From Lacrimispora xylanisolvens (GTDB taxonomy: Bacteria > Bacillota > Clostridia > Lachnospirales > Lachnospiraceae), in assembly GCF_002934545.1 (NCBI RefSeq), contig NZ_PTJA01000003.1, positions 186,001 to 250,000 of the forward strand: DNA of 64,000 nt, written 5' to 3'. Position numbers and translations under genes: made by a program. Below, piece after piece: positions 24,112 to 31,948 of this stretch. The notes under the pieces were generated by a model. It did not search any database and was not told the DNA's origin. It saw nothing but the letters and a program-made list of their open reading frames with translations. The stretch's first letter is position 1; each line of letters starts with the position of its first letter.

Positions 24112-25509
24112 ATGGATTATAAAAAAATTGATACCGGAGACGTGGAATATCTGGTGACTCTGCTAGGCAGGGACAGAGTATTTACTGATGAAGAAATTAA
24201 TGATGACTTCAGTCATGATGAAATGGGCGGAATAAGCCGGAAGCCAGATGTACTGGTGGATGTTCTTACGACAGAAGAAGTATCAAAGATTATGAAATAT
24301 GCCTATGACCATAGAATTCCTGTTGTAGCCAGAGGATCAGGTACTGGTTTAGTGGGAGCATCCGTTCCGGTTTACGGCGGAATTATGATCAATATGTCTA
24401 AAATGAACCGGATACTGGAGCTAGATGAAGAAAATCTCACCCTGACTCTGGAACCGGGAGTCTTATTAATGGAGATCAGTGAATTTGTTGAAGAACATGA
24501 TTTGTTTTATCCGCCAGATCCAGGTGAAAAATCAGCGACAATTGCTGGTAACATCAATACCAACGCAGGAGGCATGAGAGCGGTTAAATATGGAGTTACC
24601 AGAGATTACGTAAGAGGGCTGGAGGTTGTTCTTCCAAACGGGGAAATCCTTGAAATCGGTGGTAAGGTGGTAAAAAACTCCTCTGGCTATAGTATAAAGG
24701 ACTTAATATGTGGCTCAGAAGGAACCCTTGGAATCGTAACAAAGGCCATTTTAAAACTGCTTCCCCTGCCTAAAAAGGCAATATCCCTGTTAATTCCATT
24801 TCCCAGCCTGGATATGGCAATCAGTACGGTTCCGGAAATCGTGAAATCAAAAGCTGCTCCCACTGCCATAGAATTTATGCAGAGAGAAGTAATTCTGGCA
24901 GCTGAGGAATACTTAGGAAAGAAATTTCCTGACAATTCTTCGGATGCATATCTCTTACTGACATTTGACGGAAATAACAGGGAGGAAATCGAACGGGCAT
25001 ATGAAAAAGTAGCGGATATCTGCCTGAAGGAAGGTGCCTGCGATGTATTTATTGTTGATACAGATGAGAGAAAGGACTCTGTGTGGTCTGCAAGAGGAGC
25101 ATTTCTGGAAGCTGTGAAAGCATCAACCACAGATATGGATGAATGTGACGTAGTAGTTCCCAGAAATAAAGTTGCCCAGTTTATTAAATATACCCACGAA
25201 CTTCAAGACAGATTTCAAGTAAGAATCAGAAGTTTTGGTCATGCAGGAGATGGGAATCTTCATGTATATGTATTAAAGGATGAGCTTTCAGAGGAAGCCT
25301 GGAAAAAGAAACTTTCAGAAGTATTTGAAGCCATGTACAGTAAATCAAGGGAGCTAAGCGGCCTGGTATCGGGAGAACATGGAATTGGTTTTGCCAAGAA
25401 AGCATATATGCTGGAACAATACAGTCAGGAGTATGTGGAACTGATGAAAAATATAAAACTGGCATTTGATTCCAGAAATATTTTAAACCCAGGGAAGATT
25501 TTTCAGTAA
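24112..25509 (+). CDS. FAD-linked lactate dehydrogenase (LctD/GlcD type)
   Basis: A 465-residue oxidoreductase. A PCMH FAD-binding domain occupies residues about 30-215 ([40 protein letters not shown]). A C-terminal cap has [18 protein letters not shown] (about 370) and [15 protein letters not shown] (about 425), the substrate-site histidines. Glycolate oxidase GlcD is the nearest relative, but the fixed neighbours EtfB, EtfA and LarA indicate the bifurcating lactate dehydrogenase. ATG 24112 is used; GTG 24109 is equally close to AGGAGGG. Upstream ATG 24058 lacks a site. Confidence 0.9.
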   Translation: MDYKKIDTGDVEYLVTLLGRDRVFTDEEINDDFSHDEMGGISRKPDVLVDVLTTEEVSKIMKYAYDHRIPVVARGSGTGLVGASVPVYGGIMINMSKMNRILELDEENLTLTLEPGVLLMEISEFVEEHDLFYPPDPGEKSATIAGNINTNAGGMRAVKYGVTRDYVRGLEVVLPNGEILEIGGKVVKNSSGYSIKDLICGSEGTLGIVTKAILKLLPLPKKAISLLIPFPSLDMAISTVPEIVKSKAAPTAIEFMQREVILAAEEYLGKKFPDNSSDAYLLLTFDGNNREEIERAYEKVADICLKEGACDVFIVDTDERKDSVWSARGAFLEAVKASTTDMDECDVVVPRNKVAQFIKYTHELQDRFQVRIRSFGHAGDGNLHVYVLKDELSEEAWKKKLSEVFEAMYSKSRELSGLVSGEHGIGFAKKAYMLEQYSQEYVELMKNIKLAFDSRNILNPGKIFQ

Positions 25510-25542
25510 ATCAATCTGGTAAAAAGATCGTGAGGGAATCTT

Positions 25543-26817
25543 ATGGCCAAAATAAAAATACCATATTCAAATAGACTTTTAGAGGTTGAAATTCCAGATC
25601 AAAATCTGGTTGGAATATTAGAATCAAAAGCCCATACTTATCACGCCAGCGGCAGTCAGGAGGAGATTGTAAACAAAGCTCTGGATCACCCAATCGGAAG
25701 TGCCACCTTAGAAGAACTGGTTCAGGGCAGGAAAAACATGGTGATTATAACCAGCGATCACACAAGACCGGTGCCAAGTAAAGTGACAATGCCCATCCTT
25801 CTTAAACGGATCAGAAAAGCCAATCCGGATATTGACATTAAAATATTAATTGCTACCGGATTTCACAGACCCGATACGACGGAAGAACTAATTCATAAGT
25901 TCGGACAGGAAATAGCAGACCATGAAGTGATCATCAATCATTTATCAGAAGATGAAAACAGCGTAGTGAGAGTGGGAACTCTGCCTTCCGGCGGAGAACT
26001 TTGGCTTAACAAGCTGGCAATGGAAACGGAGTTATTGATTTCCGAAGGATTTATAGAGCCTCATTTTTTTGCGGGATTTTCCGGAGGAAGAAAGAGTGTA
26101 CTTCCAGGCGTGGCATCGGCAAAAACCGTAATGGCAAACCATTGCTCCGAATTTATAGCAAGCGAATACGCCAGGACGGGAGTCATTTATAACAATCCCA
26201 TTCATAAGGATATGCTTTATGCAGCCAGACAGGCAAAGCTTGCATTTATACTGAATGTTGTCATTGACAGTGAAAAAAATATTATTAATGCTTTTGCAGG
26301 AGACAGCGAACAGGCGCACGCAGAAGGCTGTAAATTTGTTATGGATCTGGCTTCCGTCAAGGCTGTAAAAGCAGATATCGCCATAACCTCCAATGGAGGA
26401 TATCCTCTTGACCAGAATGTATATCAGTCTGTGAAAGGAATGACGGCAGCAGAAGCTGTGTGCAAAGAGGGCGGAGTTATTATTATGGTCTCTGCCTGCA
26501 ATGACGGGCATGGAGGGAAGTCCTTTTATGAAAACATGGCAAATGCAAAGAGTCCGGAAGAAGTTCTTAACCGTGTCATGAAAACCGGAAGAAATGAAAC
26601 AATACCCGATCAATGGGAGTTCCAGATACTTGCACGGATACTTAAAAAGCATACAGTCATTCTGGTTTCCGATCTATGTGATCCGGAAATGATTAAAAAA
26701 ATGCATATGCAGCATGCATATACATTTGAGGAAGCACTTAAGAGGGCTTTCGAAATAAAAGGGTCAGATGCTGACATAACAGTCATACCCGATGGGGTGG
26801 GAGTAGTAGTGAAATGA
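25543..26817 (+). CDS. larA: Nickel-dependent lactate racemase
   Basis: A 424-residue protein of the LarA family. Residues align to Lactobacillus plantarum LarA in number: His108 in ATGFHRP, His174 in EPHFFAGFSGGRKS, Lys184 (which carries the nickel-pincer cofactor in that enzyme) and His200 in TVMANH. It converts L- and D-lactate, feeding the dehydrogenase. Cofactor-making larB, larC and larE are not in the window. It follows the dehydrogenase by 33 bases and a terminator follows it. Some family members act on other 2-hydroxy acids, so the exact substrate is inferred from context. Confidence 0.92.
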   Translation: MAKIKIPYSNRLLEVEIPDQNLVGILESKAHTYHASGSQEEIVNKALDHPIGSATLEELVQGRKNMVIITSDHTRPVPSKVTMPILLKRIRKANPDIDIKILIATGFHRPDTTEELIHKFGQEIADHEVIINHLSEDENSVVRVGTLPSGGELWLNKLAMETELLISEGFIEPHFFAGFSGGRKSVLPGVASAKTVMANHCSEFIASEYARTGVIYNNPIHKDMLYAARQAKLAFILNVVIDSEKNIINAFAGDSEQAHAEGCKFVMDLASVKAVKADIAITSNGGYPLDQNVYQSVKGMTAAEAVCKEGGVIIMVSACNDGHGGKSFYENMANAKSPEEVLNRVMKTGRNETIPDQWEFQILARILKKHTVILVSDLCDPEMIKKMHMQHAYTFEEALKRAFEIKGSDADITVIPDGVGVVVK

Positions 26818-26819
26818 AT

Positions 26820-26860
26820 CAGGGAAAGGAGTTCTTTTTAGAGAGCTCCTTTCCTGTTTT
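26820..26860 (+). terminator. Rho-independent terminator after larA
   Basis: Arms CAGGGAAAGGAG (26820-26831) and CTCCTTTCCTG (26846-26856), then TTTT. It can also serve the convergent lipoprotein gene. Confidence 0.85.
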
Positions 26861-26881
26861 GCGTTTATAATAATTATGTAG

Positions 26882-28132
26882 TTACTGTTCCTGCTGAATT
26901 GACGAAACCGGGATATTACAGTACTTCTCCATCACAGCTGCGTACCTGCCCCAATCAAAATCGTTATAAAAATGTTTATTATCTACGATTTTGAAATTGC
27001 TGTACCCGTAAGTAGTAGTCCATGAAAGCTCGTCAGGCGGCGGATTGCTGAGTGCCAACTCGCTGAATATTTCCTCTCCGGTTAATAAATCCACAATGCG
27101 TATTTTTAAACTCATAAGATACACAGCAAAATTTCTGCTGCCAGTGTAAGTGGAATAATACTTCCCATCTGTGTATTCTTCATAAACTGCAAAACGGGCA
27201 TCCGCAGGATTGATTACAGGAACCAGAGCATCGGACTCTCTTGCATATGCATAAGCGCCATACACAGAGTCATTTAAGTTATACTTATCAATCAAATCCC
27301 CGTGGGCAGAATTATCCATGATACGAATATATCCTCCATCCCACGAGCCTGCAGGTGGAAACTCCTTCATCAGCTGCTCTGCCTCGTCCAATGAAAAAAC
27401 GTGGACCGGACTATCGGCGTAATATATATACCGGAACTTTTCAGGGTCGATGGCTTGCATAAATCGATTCTGAATGTCATCGTCTGCGTTTTGAAAGGCG
27501 GTTTTAATATCATTTGAGAGGTAAGTCAGAAAATCCGGATTTATTTTTTCTAATAAACCGGGGCTTGTTATTTCGTAATAAAACCAGATGCCCTCGCTTG
27601 TCGCCGGATCGTACAAGTCTTCCCCCAGAATGTTTTTCCCGCATTCAGCCAGAACCTCCTTAAGCCCTGTGTGCTCCTCTGGAATATCAGAGTCCGGCAA
27701 AAGCAACATAAGCCACATCACCTCTTCATCGCTGAACCACACCGTTTCTGATTTCGTATTATACTGATGGTCACGCGGCCAATCGTTATAATATGGATTG
27801 TCGGACGCAGCTTTGGATCGCAGCCCTTCTGCAATAAAGTCAAAGTTTCCAAGCTTAGTTAGCAGTTCCACATTTTTACGGGTATCTCTGTAAGAAAAAT
27901 CATGATCTGACAGATAGTATTTCCATAGATCTCTTAAATTCTGTTCCATGGAATTTTTCTCTTTCAGCAACTTAAAGTCTTGATTATAGCCGACTTCGTG
28001 AAGAGAATGAACCAATCGGGAATAATCATCCCCACGTTTTTGCAGTTCCACTTCGCTTAGTGACGGTTCACAACTTGATAATAGTATGGAAATAGTAATT
28101 GCAAATAATAAAAATATCATCCTTCGTTTCAT
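26882..28132 (-). CDS. Lipoprotein of unknown function, 416 residues
   Basis: A 416-residue protein with a positively charged start, a hydrophobic stretch and lipobox LLSSC (Cys about residue 21), so it is probably a membrane-anchored lipoprotein. The remainder is rich in Asp, Glu and aromatic residues (DNPYYNDWPRDHQYN, WFSDEEVMWLMLLLPDSD, SWTTTYGYSNFKIVDNKHF). No known domain was recognised. It starts at ATG 28132 behind AGGGGAT and stands alone, convergent to larA and divergent from gapN. Confidence 0.75.
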   Translation of the reverse strand: MKRRMIFLLFAITISILLSSCEPSLSEVELQKRGDDYSRLVHSLHEVGYNQDFKLLKEKNSMEQNLRDLWKYYLSDHDFSYRDTRKNVELLTKLGNFDFIAEGLRSKAASDNPYYNDWPRDHQYNTKSETVWFSDEEVMWLMLLLPDSDIPEEHTGLKEVLAECGKNILGEDLYDPATSEGIWFYYEITSPGLLEKINPDFLTYLSNDIKTAFQNADDDIQNRFMQAIDPEKFRYIYYADSPVHVFSLDEAEQLMKEFPPAGSWDGGYIRIMDNSAHGDLIDKYNLNDSVYGAYAYARESDALVPVINPADARFAVYEEYTDGKYYSTYTGSRNFAVYLMSLKIRIVDLLTGEEIFSELALSNPPPDELSWTTTYGYSNFKIVDNKHFYNDFDWGRYAAVMEKYCNIPVSSIQQEQ

Positions 28133-28250
28133 CTCATATCCCCTGTATTATATAAAATTTTCGCGCCTGTCATTAAAAATGTATTCTGACACTTAAAGGT
28201 CTATTATATCATAATGATTGCTATTATCAAATAATTAATAAAAAGTTTAT

Positions 28251-28279
28251 TTGCATTGGGAACGGATGTTCTATATACT
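28251..28279 (+). promoter_or_regulatory. Promoter of gapN
   Basis: TTGCAT (28251-28256) and TATACT (28274-28279), 17-base spacer, the same boxes as those found ahead of rpsB. Confidence 0.65.
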
Positions 28280-28285
28280 GGTAGC

Positions 28286-28315
28286 ATATAAAATCATTGG
28301 TATTTGATTTTATAT
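28286..28315. promoter_or_regulatory. 11-bp-arm inverted repeat in gapN leader
   Basis: Perfect arms ATATAAAATCA (28286-28296) and TGATTTTATAT (28305-28315) with an eight-base centre, starting seven bases after the -10 box, where a repressor would sit at +1. A T run follows, so a weak RNA hairpin is the alternative. Confidence 0.5.
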
Positions 28316-28370
28316 TTTTGGTATATTATAGTCAGATGGTAATTATAAAGAAATGAGAGGAGAGAATCAT

Positions 28371-29825
28371 ATGGCTGGATTATGCAATGAGAATCTTATA
28401 TATAACAATTTAATCAATGGGCAGTGGACAGAATCTGCATCAGGAGACGTCATCACCATTACATCACCTGCGGACGGTTCTTTCGTAGGTAAGATACAGG
28501 CAATCAGTAAGGAAGAGGTAGATGAAATTGTCCGGTATTCCAAAGCCGGTCAATCCCAGTGGGCTGCTGTACCCATATACGAAAAAGCAGCGATCCTTTA
28601 TAAGGCAGCAGCGCTCCTGGAAGAACGGACAGAAGAAATATCAGATATCCTCATGATGGAGATCGCAAAAGATAAGAAATCTTCCGTATCAGAAGTCAAA
28701 CGAACTGTGGATTTTTTACGTTTTACTGCAGATGCAGGGAAAAGTCTGGAAGGTATTGCAGTGAGTGGTGAGAATTTTCCAGGGGGCTCACGAAATAAGA
28801 TGTCCTATATAAAGAGAATTCCCCTTGGTACCGTATTGGCAATATCCCCCTTTAACTATCCAATTAATTTATCGGCCTCTAAGATAGCACCGGCACTTAT
28901 GGGAGGCAACGCGGTCATATTGAAACCGGCAACACAGGGCGCCATCAGTGCACTTCACCTTGTAAAGGCATTGCAGGATGCGGGACTTCCGGCAGGGGTG
29001 ATACAGACGGTAACCGGAAAAGGAAGTGAGATCGGCGATTACATTGTAACCCACCAGGGAATTGATTTTATTAATTTTACAGGCAGCACGGAGGTGGGCA
29101 GGCACATATCCCAAATTTCTTGTATGACGCCCCTGCTTCTGGAACTTGGCGGCAAGGATGCGGCTCTTGTACTGGAAGATGCAGATTTGGAGTATGCGGC
29201 AGATAATATAGTGGAAGGCGCATTTTCCTATTCCGGACAGCGCTGTACAGCGGTGAAACGAATTATTACTACAGATGAAGTAGCAGACCAGTTAGTCACC
29301 ATGCTGAAGTCAAGAATTGAAAAATTATCCGTAGGAGATCCCAGAAAATCTGCGGTTGTTACACCCTTAATTGATCAGAAAGCTGCGGATTTTGCGGTAT
29401 TTTTAACTCAGGATGCCATCGACAAAGGGGCTGAACTGATTGTGGGTAATAAACGAGAGGGGAACCTGGTTTATCCTACCTTGTTAGATAAGGTGACAGT
29501 GGATATGGAGATTGCGTGGAAAGAACCATTTTCGCCCATTCTGCCGATTATCCGGGTAAAGAATATGGATGAAGCAGTGGAAATCGCCAACCGTTCCGAG
29601 TATGGTTTACAATCTTCTGTATTTACAAAAGACATCAATAAGGCATTTCTCATTGCTGAGAAATTAGAAGTGGGAACAGTACAGATTAATAACAAGACAG
29701 AACGAGGACCAGATCATTTTCCGTTCCTGGGAGTAAAGGCTTCCGGTATGGGAACGCAGGGGGTAAGATATTCCATAGAAGCCATGACAAGACCAAAAGC
29801 AGTTACGATTAATATCACACAATAA
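28371..29825 (+). CDS. gapN: NADP-dependent glyceraldehyde-3-phosphate dehydrogenase, non-phosphorylating
   Basis: A 484-residue aldehyde dehydrogenase. Catalytic residues: Asn162 (ISPFNYPIN), Glu258 (LLELGGKD) and Cys292 (SGQRCTAVKR). The C-terminal NNKTERGPDHFPFLGVKASG is specific to GapN. The enzyme oxidises glyceraldehyde 3-phosphate straight to 3-phosphoglycerate and makes NADPH without ATP. ATG 28371 has GAGAGGAGAGAA upstream; an in-frame ATG at 28353 does not. Single-gene unit between a promoter with inverted repeat and a terminator. Confidence 0.93.
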   Translation: MAGLCNENLIYNNLINGQWTESASGDVITITSPADGSFVGKIQAISKEEVDEIVRYSKAGQSQWAAVPIYEKAAILYKAAALLEERTEEISDILMMEIAKDKKSSVSEVKRTVDFLRFTADAGKSLEGIAVSGENFPGGSRNKMSYIKRIPLGTVLAISPFNYPINLSASKIAPALMGGNAVILKPATQGAISALHLVKALQDAGLPAGVIQTVTGKGSEIGDYIVTHQGIDFINFTGSTEVGRHISQISCMTPLLLELGGKDAALVLEDADLEYAADNIVEGAFSYSGQRCTAVKRIITTDEVADQLVTMLKSRIEKLSVGDPRKSAVVTPLIDQKAADFAVFLTQDAIDKGAELIVGNKREGNLVYPTLLDKVTVDMEIAWKEPFSPILPIIRVKNMDEAVEIANRSEYGLQSSVFTKDINKAFLIAEKLEVGTVQINNKTERGPDHFPFLGVKASGMGTQGVRYSIEAMTRPKAVTINITQ

Positions 29826-29836
29826 TTCCAAAATAC

Positions 29837-29875
29837 TGCAGCCTGCCCGATTCAAACGGGCAGGCTGCAATTTTA
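29837..29875. terminator. Terminator after gapN, probably bidirectional
   Basis: Thirteen-base arms TGCAGCCTGCCCG (29837-29849) and CGGGCAGGCTGCA (29857-29869) followed by ATTTTA. On the other strand it lies just downstream of the convergent cupin gene. Confidence 0.85.
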
Positions 29876-29893
29876 TGTCTGATAAGAACCGGA

Positions 29894-30358
29894 TCAGCTT
29901 TCATCGTTTTGAATGCTGTCGGCCTTGGTTGGATGTACGGTGCCCCATTCGTAGTGAGGAGGAGCATAAACAGAAGTCATTCTAAGGGGCTGGTTTCCAA
30001 TATTAACAATATTATGCCAGATGCCTGCAGGAACAAAAATGCTGTAATTGTCAAATACCAGATATTGGGAATCCATGGAAAGCTTTGAAGTTCCAAGCTG
30101 AACCAGACCCAGGCCTTCCTCCACTCTCAAAAACTGGTCAAGATCGGAATGGACTTCCAGCCCCACGACCCCTTTCACCGGTATGTTCATCAGTGTGACC
30201 TGAAGATGGTCTCCGGTCCACAATGTAGTGCGAAAATTGTCATTTTGTCTGGCTGCTTTCTGCATGTCAATAATAAATGGATTTGGACCGAAATCTGAGG
30301 GAAATTCCGGCAGATTCGTCATTTCAGAATCGAATTCGGTTTTGTCATTTTCAAACAT
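29894..30358 (-). CDS. Cupin-domain protein
   Basis: A 154-residue single-domain cupin. The first motif, GLEVHSDLDQFLRVEEGLG, has the metal-binding His and Glu, and the second is IFVPAGIWHNIVNIG with a further His. Such small cupins bind a metal and may act as isomerases or sensors; function is open. Start set at ATG 30358, where similarity to this cupin type begins. The frame remains open upstream to 30544, but that part is AT-rich, has no ribosome site and overlaps the promoter of the divergent gene. The ribosome site at 30358 is weak. Confidence 0.8.
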   Translation of the reverse strand: MFENDKTEFDSEMTNLPEFPSDFGPNPFIIDMQKAARQNDNFRTTLWTGDHLQVTLMNIPVKGVVGLEVHSDLDQFLRVEEGLGLVQLGTSKLSMDSQYLVFDNYSIFVPAGIWHNIVNIGNQPLRMTSVYAPPHYEWGTVHPTKADSIQNDES

Positions 30359-30569
30359 AGCATCATTCACCGATTTAATCGTTTCTATTATTATATGAGC
30401 TGTAAAATATGAGTGATACCGTTTTTGGTGATATTTGGAAAAAATATGACTTAATAAACGAACCTTTGTAATCAGACCAGTAAACCTTTTGACAAAATAC
30501 GCCATTATATGATATTGTTGTATAATACAAAAGGTAATAATCATTATTAATTACAGGAGGCTTTATTCT

Positions 30570-31433
30570 ATGGCGGGTACAAAAGTTGTTATAGTTGATG
30601 ATTCTCCCTTCTCTATCGCGTTTATCAAAGGAATTCTTGTTAGAAACGGTCTTGAAGTAGTTGGAGAAGCAGGGACACTGGAAGAAGTAAAACAGGTGAT
30701 ACAGGAAACAAAGCCTCAGCTTGTGACGATGGACATGACACTGCCTGGAACCGATGGATTGGAGTGCACCCGTGCAATTCATGAAATTGACAGAAACATT
30801 AAAGTTATTGTTATCAGTTCCATGATGGATGATGAAATTGTGAAAGAAGCAAAAGAAAACAAGGTTTCAGCTTATGTACAGAAACCAATTGATGAAGAGG
30901 AGCTGATGACTGCGGTAAACCGTGTCATGTCATCGGAAGAGCTGTTTCGCTTTTTATCAAGTGAGTATATTAAGATTTTTAAAGAAGCACTTCTTGACGG
31001 AACAAACAAACTTACAAAGTCGCTGATCCAGTATAAGGACGAACATGTCTGCAGCCAGGAATTCCAGTCAGAAGGTCTGGCAGTAATCGTAGGTATCATC
31101 GGTAAATTTTCCGGAAGAATGCTGATTGATGTAAAGATGGAGACAGCTTATAAGCTGACAGCTTCCATTATGAAAAGAGAGGCTTCGGGCATTGATGAGG
31201 TACTTGCAGTACTTGGGGAGTTTACCAACATTGTATCCGGGAATGCCTGTTCTATCATTAACAGAATGAATAAGGCCTATGGACTCCGGGTGGCACCACC
31301 CACAATCATGCATGGGGAAAGTATCCATATTACTGCTCCTGGATATACAACAACAAACATACTGGCAGATTCCGATTTTGGAGAAATTTTGTTAAATATA
31401 GGTTTTCAAAGGGGTGATGATCAGTGGATGTAA
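30570..31433 (+). CDS. Response regulator fused to CheX-type phosphatase domain
   Basis: A 287-residue protein. A receiver domain (residues 4-122) has Asp10/Asp11, phosphoacceptor Asp55 (LVTMDMTLPG) and a Lys in YVQKPID. A CheC/CheX-like domain (about 150-285) follows, with the catalytic-type Glu-x-x-Asn in GEFTNIVSGNA. CheX proteins remove phosphate from CheY, so a receiver fused to its phosphatase may self-limit signalling. ATG 30570 has ACAGGAGGC upstream. It overlaps the next gene by ten bases. No chemotaxis receptor or kinase is near. Confidence 0.88.
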   Translation: MAGTKVVIVDDSPFSIAFIKGILVRNGLEVVGEAGTLEEVKQVIQETKPQLVTMDMTLPGTDGLECTRAIHEIDRNIKVIVISSMMDDEIVKEAKENKVSAYVQKPIDEEELMTAVNRVMSSEELFRFLSSEYIKIFKEALLDGTNKLTKSLIQYKDEHVCSQEFQSEGLAVIVGIIGKFSGRMLIDVKMETAYKLTASIMKREASGIDEVLAVLGEFTNIVSGNACSIINRMNKAYGLRVAPPTIMHGESIHITAPGYTTTNILADSDFGEILLNIGFQRGDDQWM

Positions 31434-31882
31434 AATACATAAATCCTTTTATTGAAGCATTTCTTTCTGTTATGCCGCAGCTGGGATTTGAAAAAGTTGA
31501 AAAAACCAATTTAAGCCTGAAGGATTGCAATCTGACTTATACAGGAGTCATTATGACAGTTGGTATTGTAGGCGAGATAAAAGGAAATGTTGTCTATTAT
31601 CTGGATCTGGAAAGCGCAAAAAAAGTAGCATCTACGATGATGATGGGGATGCCAGTGAATGATTTTAATGAAATGGCGCAGAGCGCAATTTCAGAACTGG
31701 CCAATATGCTGACTGCCAATGCAGCTACATTTTTTTCCAACATTGGTATTACGGTAGATATCTCAACTCCTACGCTGCTTTATGGTGATCAGGTTTCTGT
31801 GAAGATGAATTCCAATCAGATTCTTTGTATTCAGCTTCTGGCAGACGATATTCCGATTGATATTAATATTGCATTTTCATAA
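31424..31882 (+). CDS. CheX-like chemotaxis phosphatase
   Basis: A 152-residue stand-alone CheX-type domain. The Glu-x-x-Asn motif is in ISELANMLTANAATFF (about residue 88). The fold otherwise matches the C-terminal half of the upstream protein, so the two are paralogous domains and may heterodimerise. ATG 31424 begins inside the previous gene; translation is coupled. Terminator follows. Confidence 0.85.
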   Translation: MDVKYINPFIEAFLSVMPQLGFEKVEKTNLSLKDCNLTYTGVIMTVGIVGEIKGNVVYYLDLESAKKVASTMMMGMPVNDFNEMAQSAISELANMLTANAATFFSNIGITVDISTPTLLYGDQVSVKMNSNQILCIQLLADDIPIDINIAFS

Positions 31883-31890
31883 AGTAATTG

Positions 31891-31926
31891 AAAAGACCTG
31901 TGAATGAGGAATCACAGGTCTTTTTT
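31891..31926 (+). terminator. Rho-independent terminator after CheX gene
   Basis: Arms AAAAGACCTGTGA (31891-31903) and TCACAGGTCTTTT (31912-31924) with T run, between convergent genes. Confidence 0.9.
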
Positions 31927-31948
31927 ATCAGGTAAAAGTAGAGATCTG

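Noticed and set aside
26032-26652. A 206-residue frame opposite larA
   Set aside because: Antisense to the conserved racemase core, with no domain pattern.
30359-30544. N-terminal extension of the cupin protein
   Set aside because: AT-rich, no ribosome site, unlike the cupin family, and overlapping the divergent promoter region.
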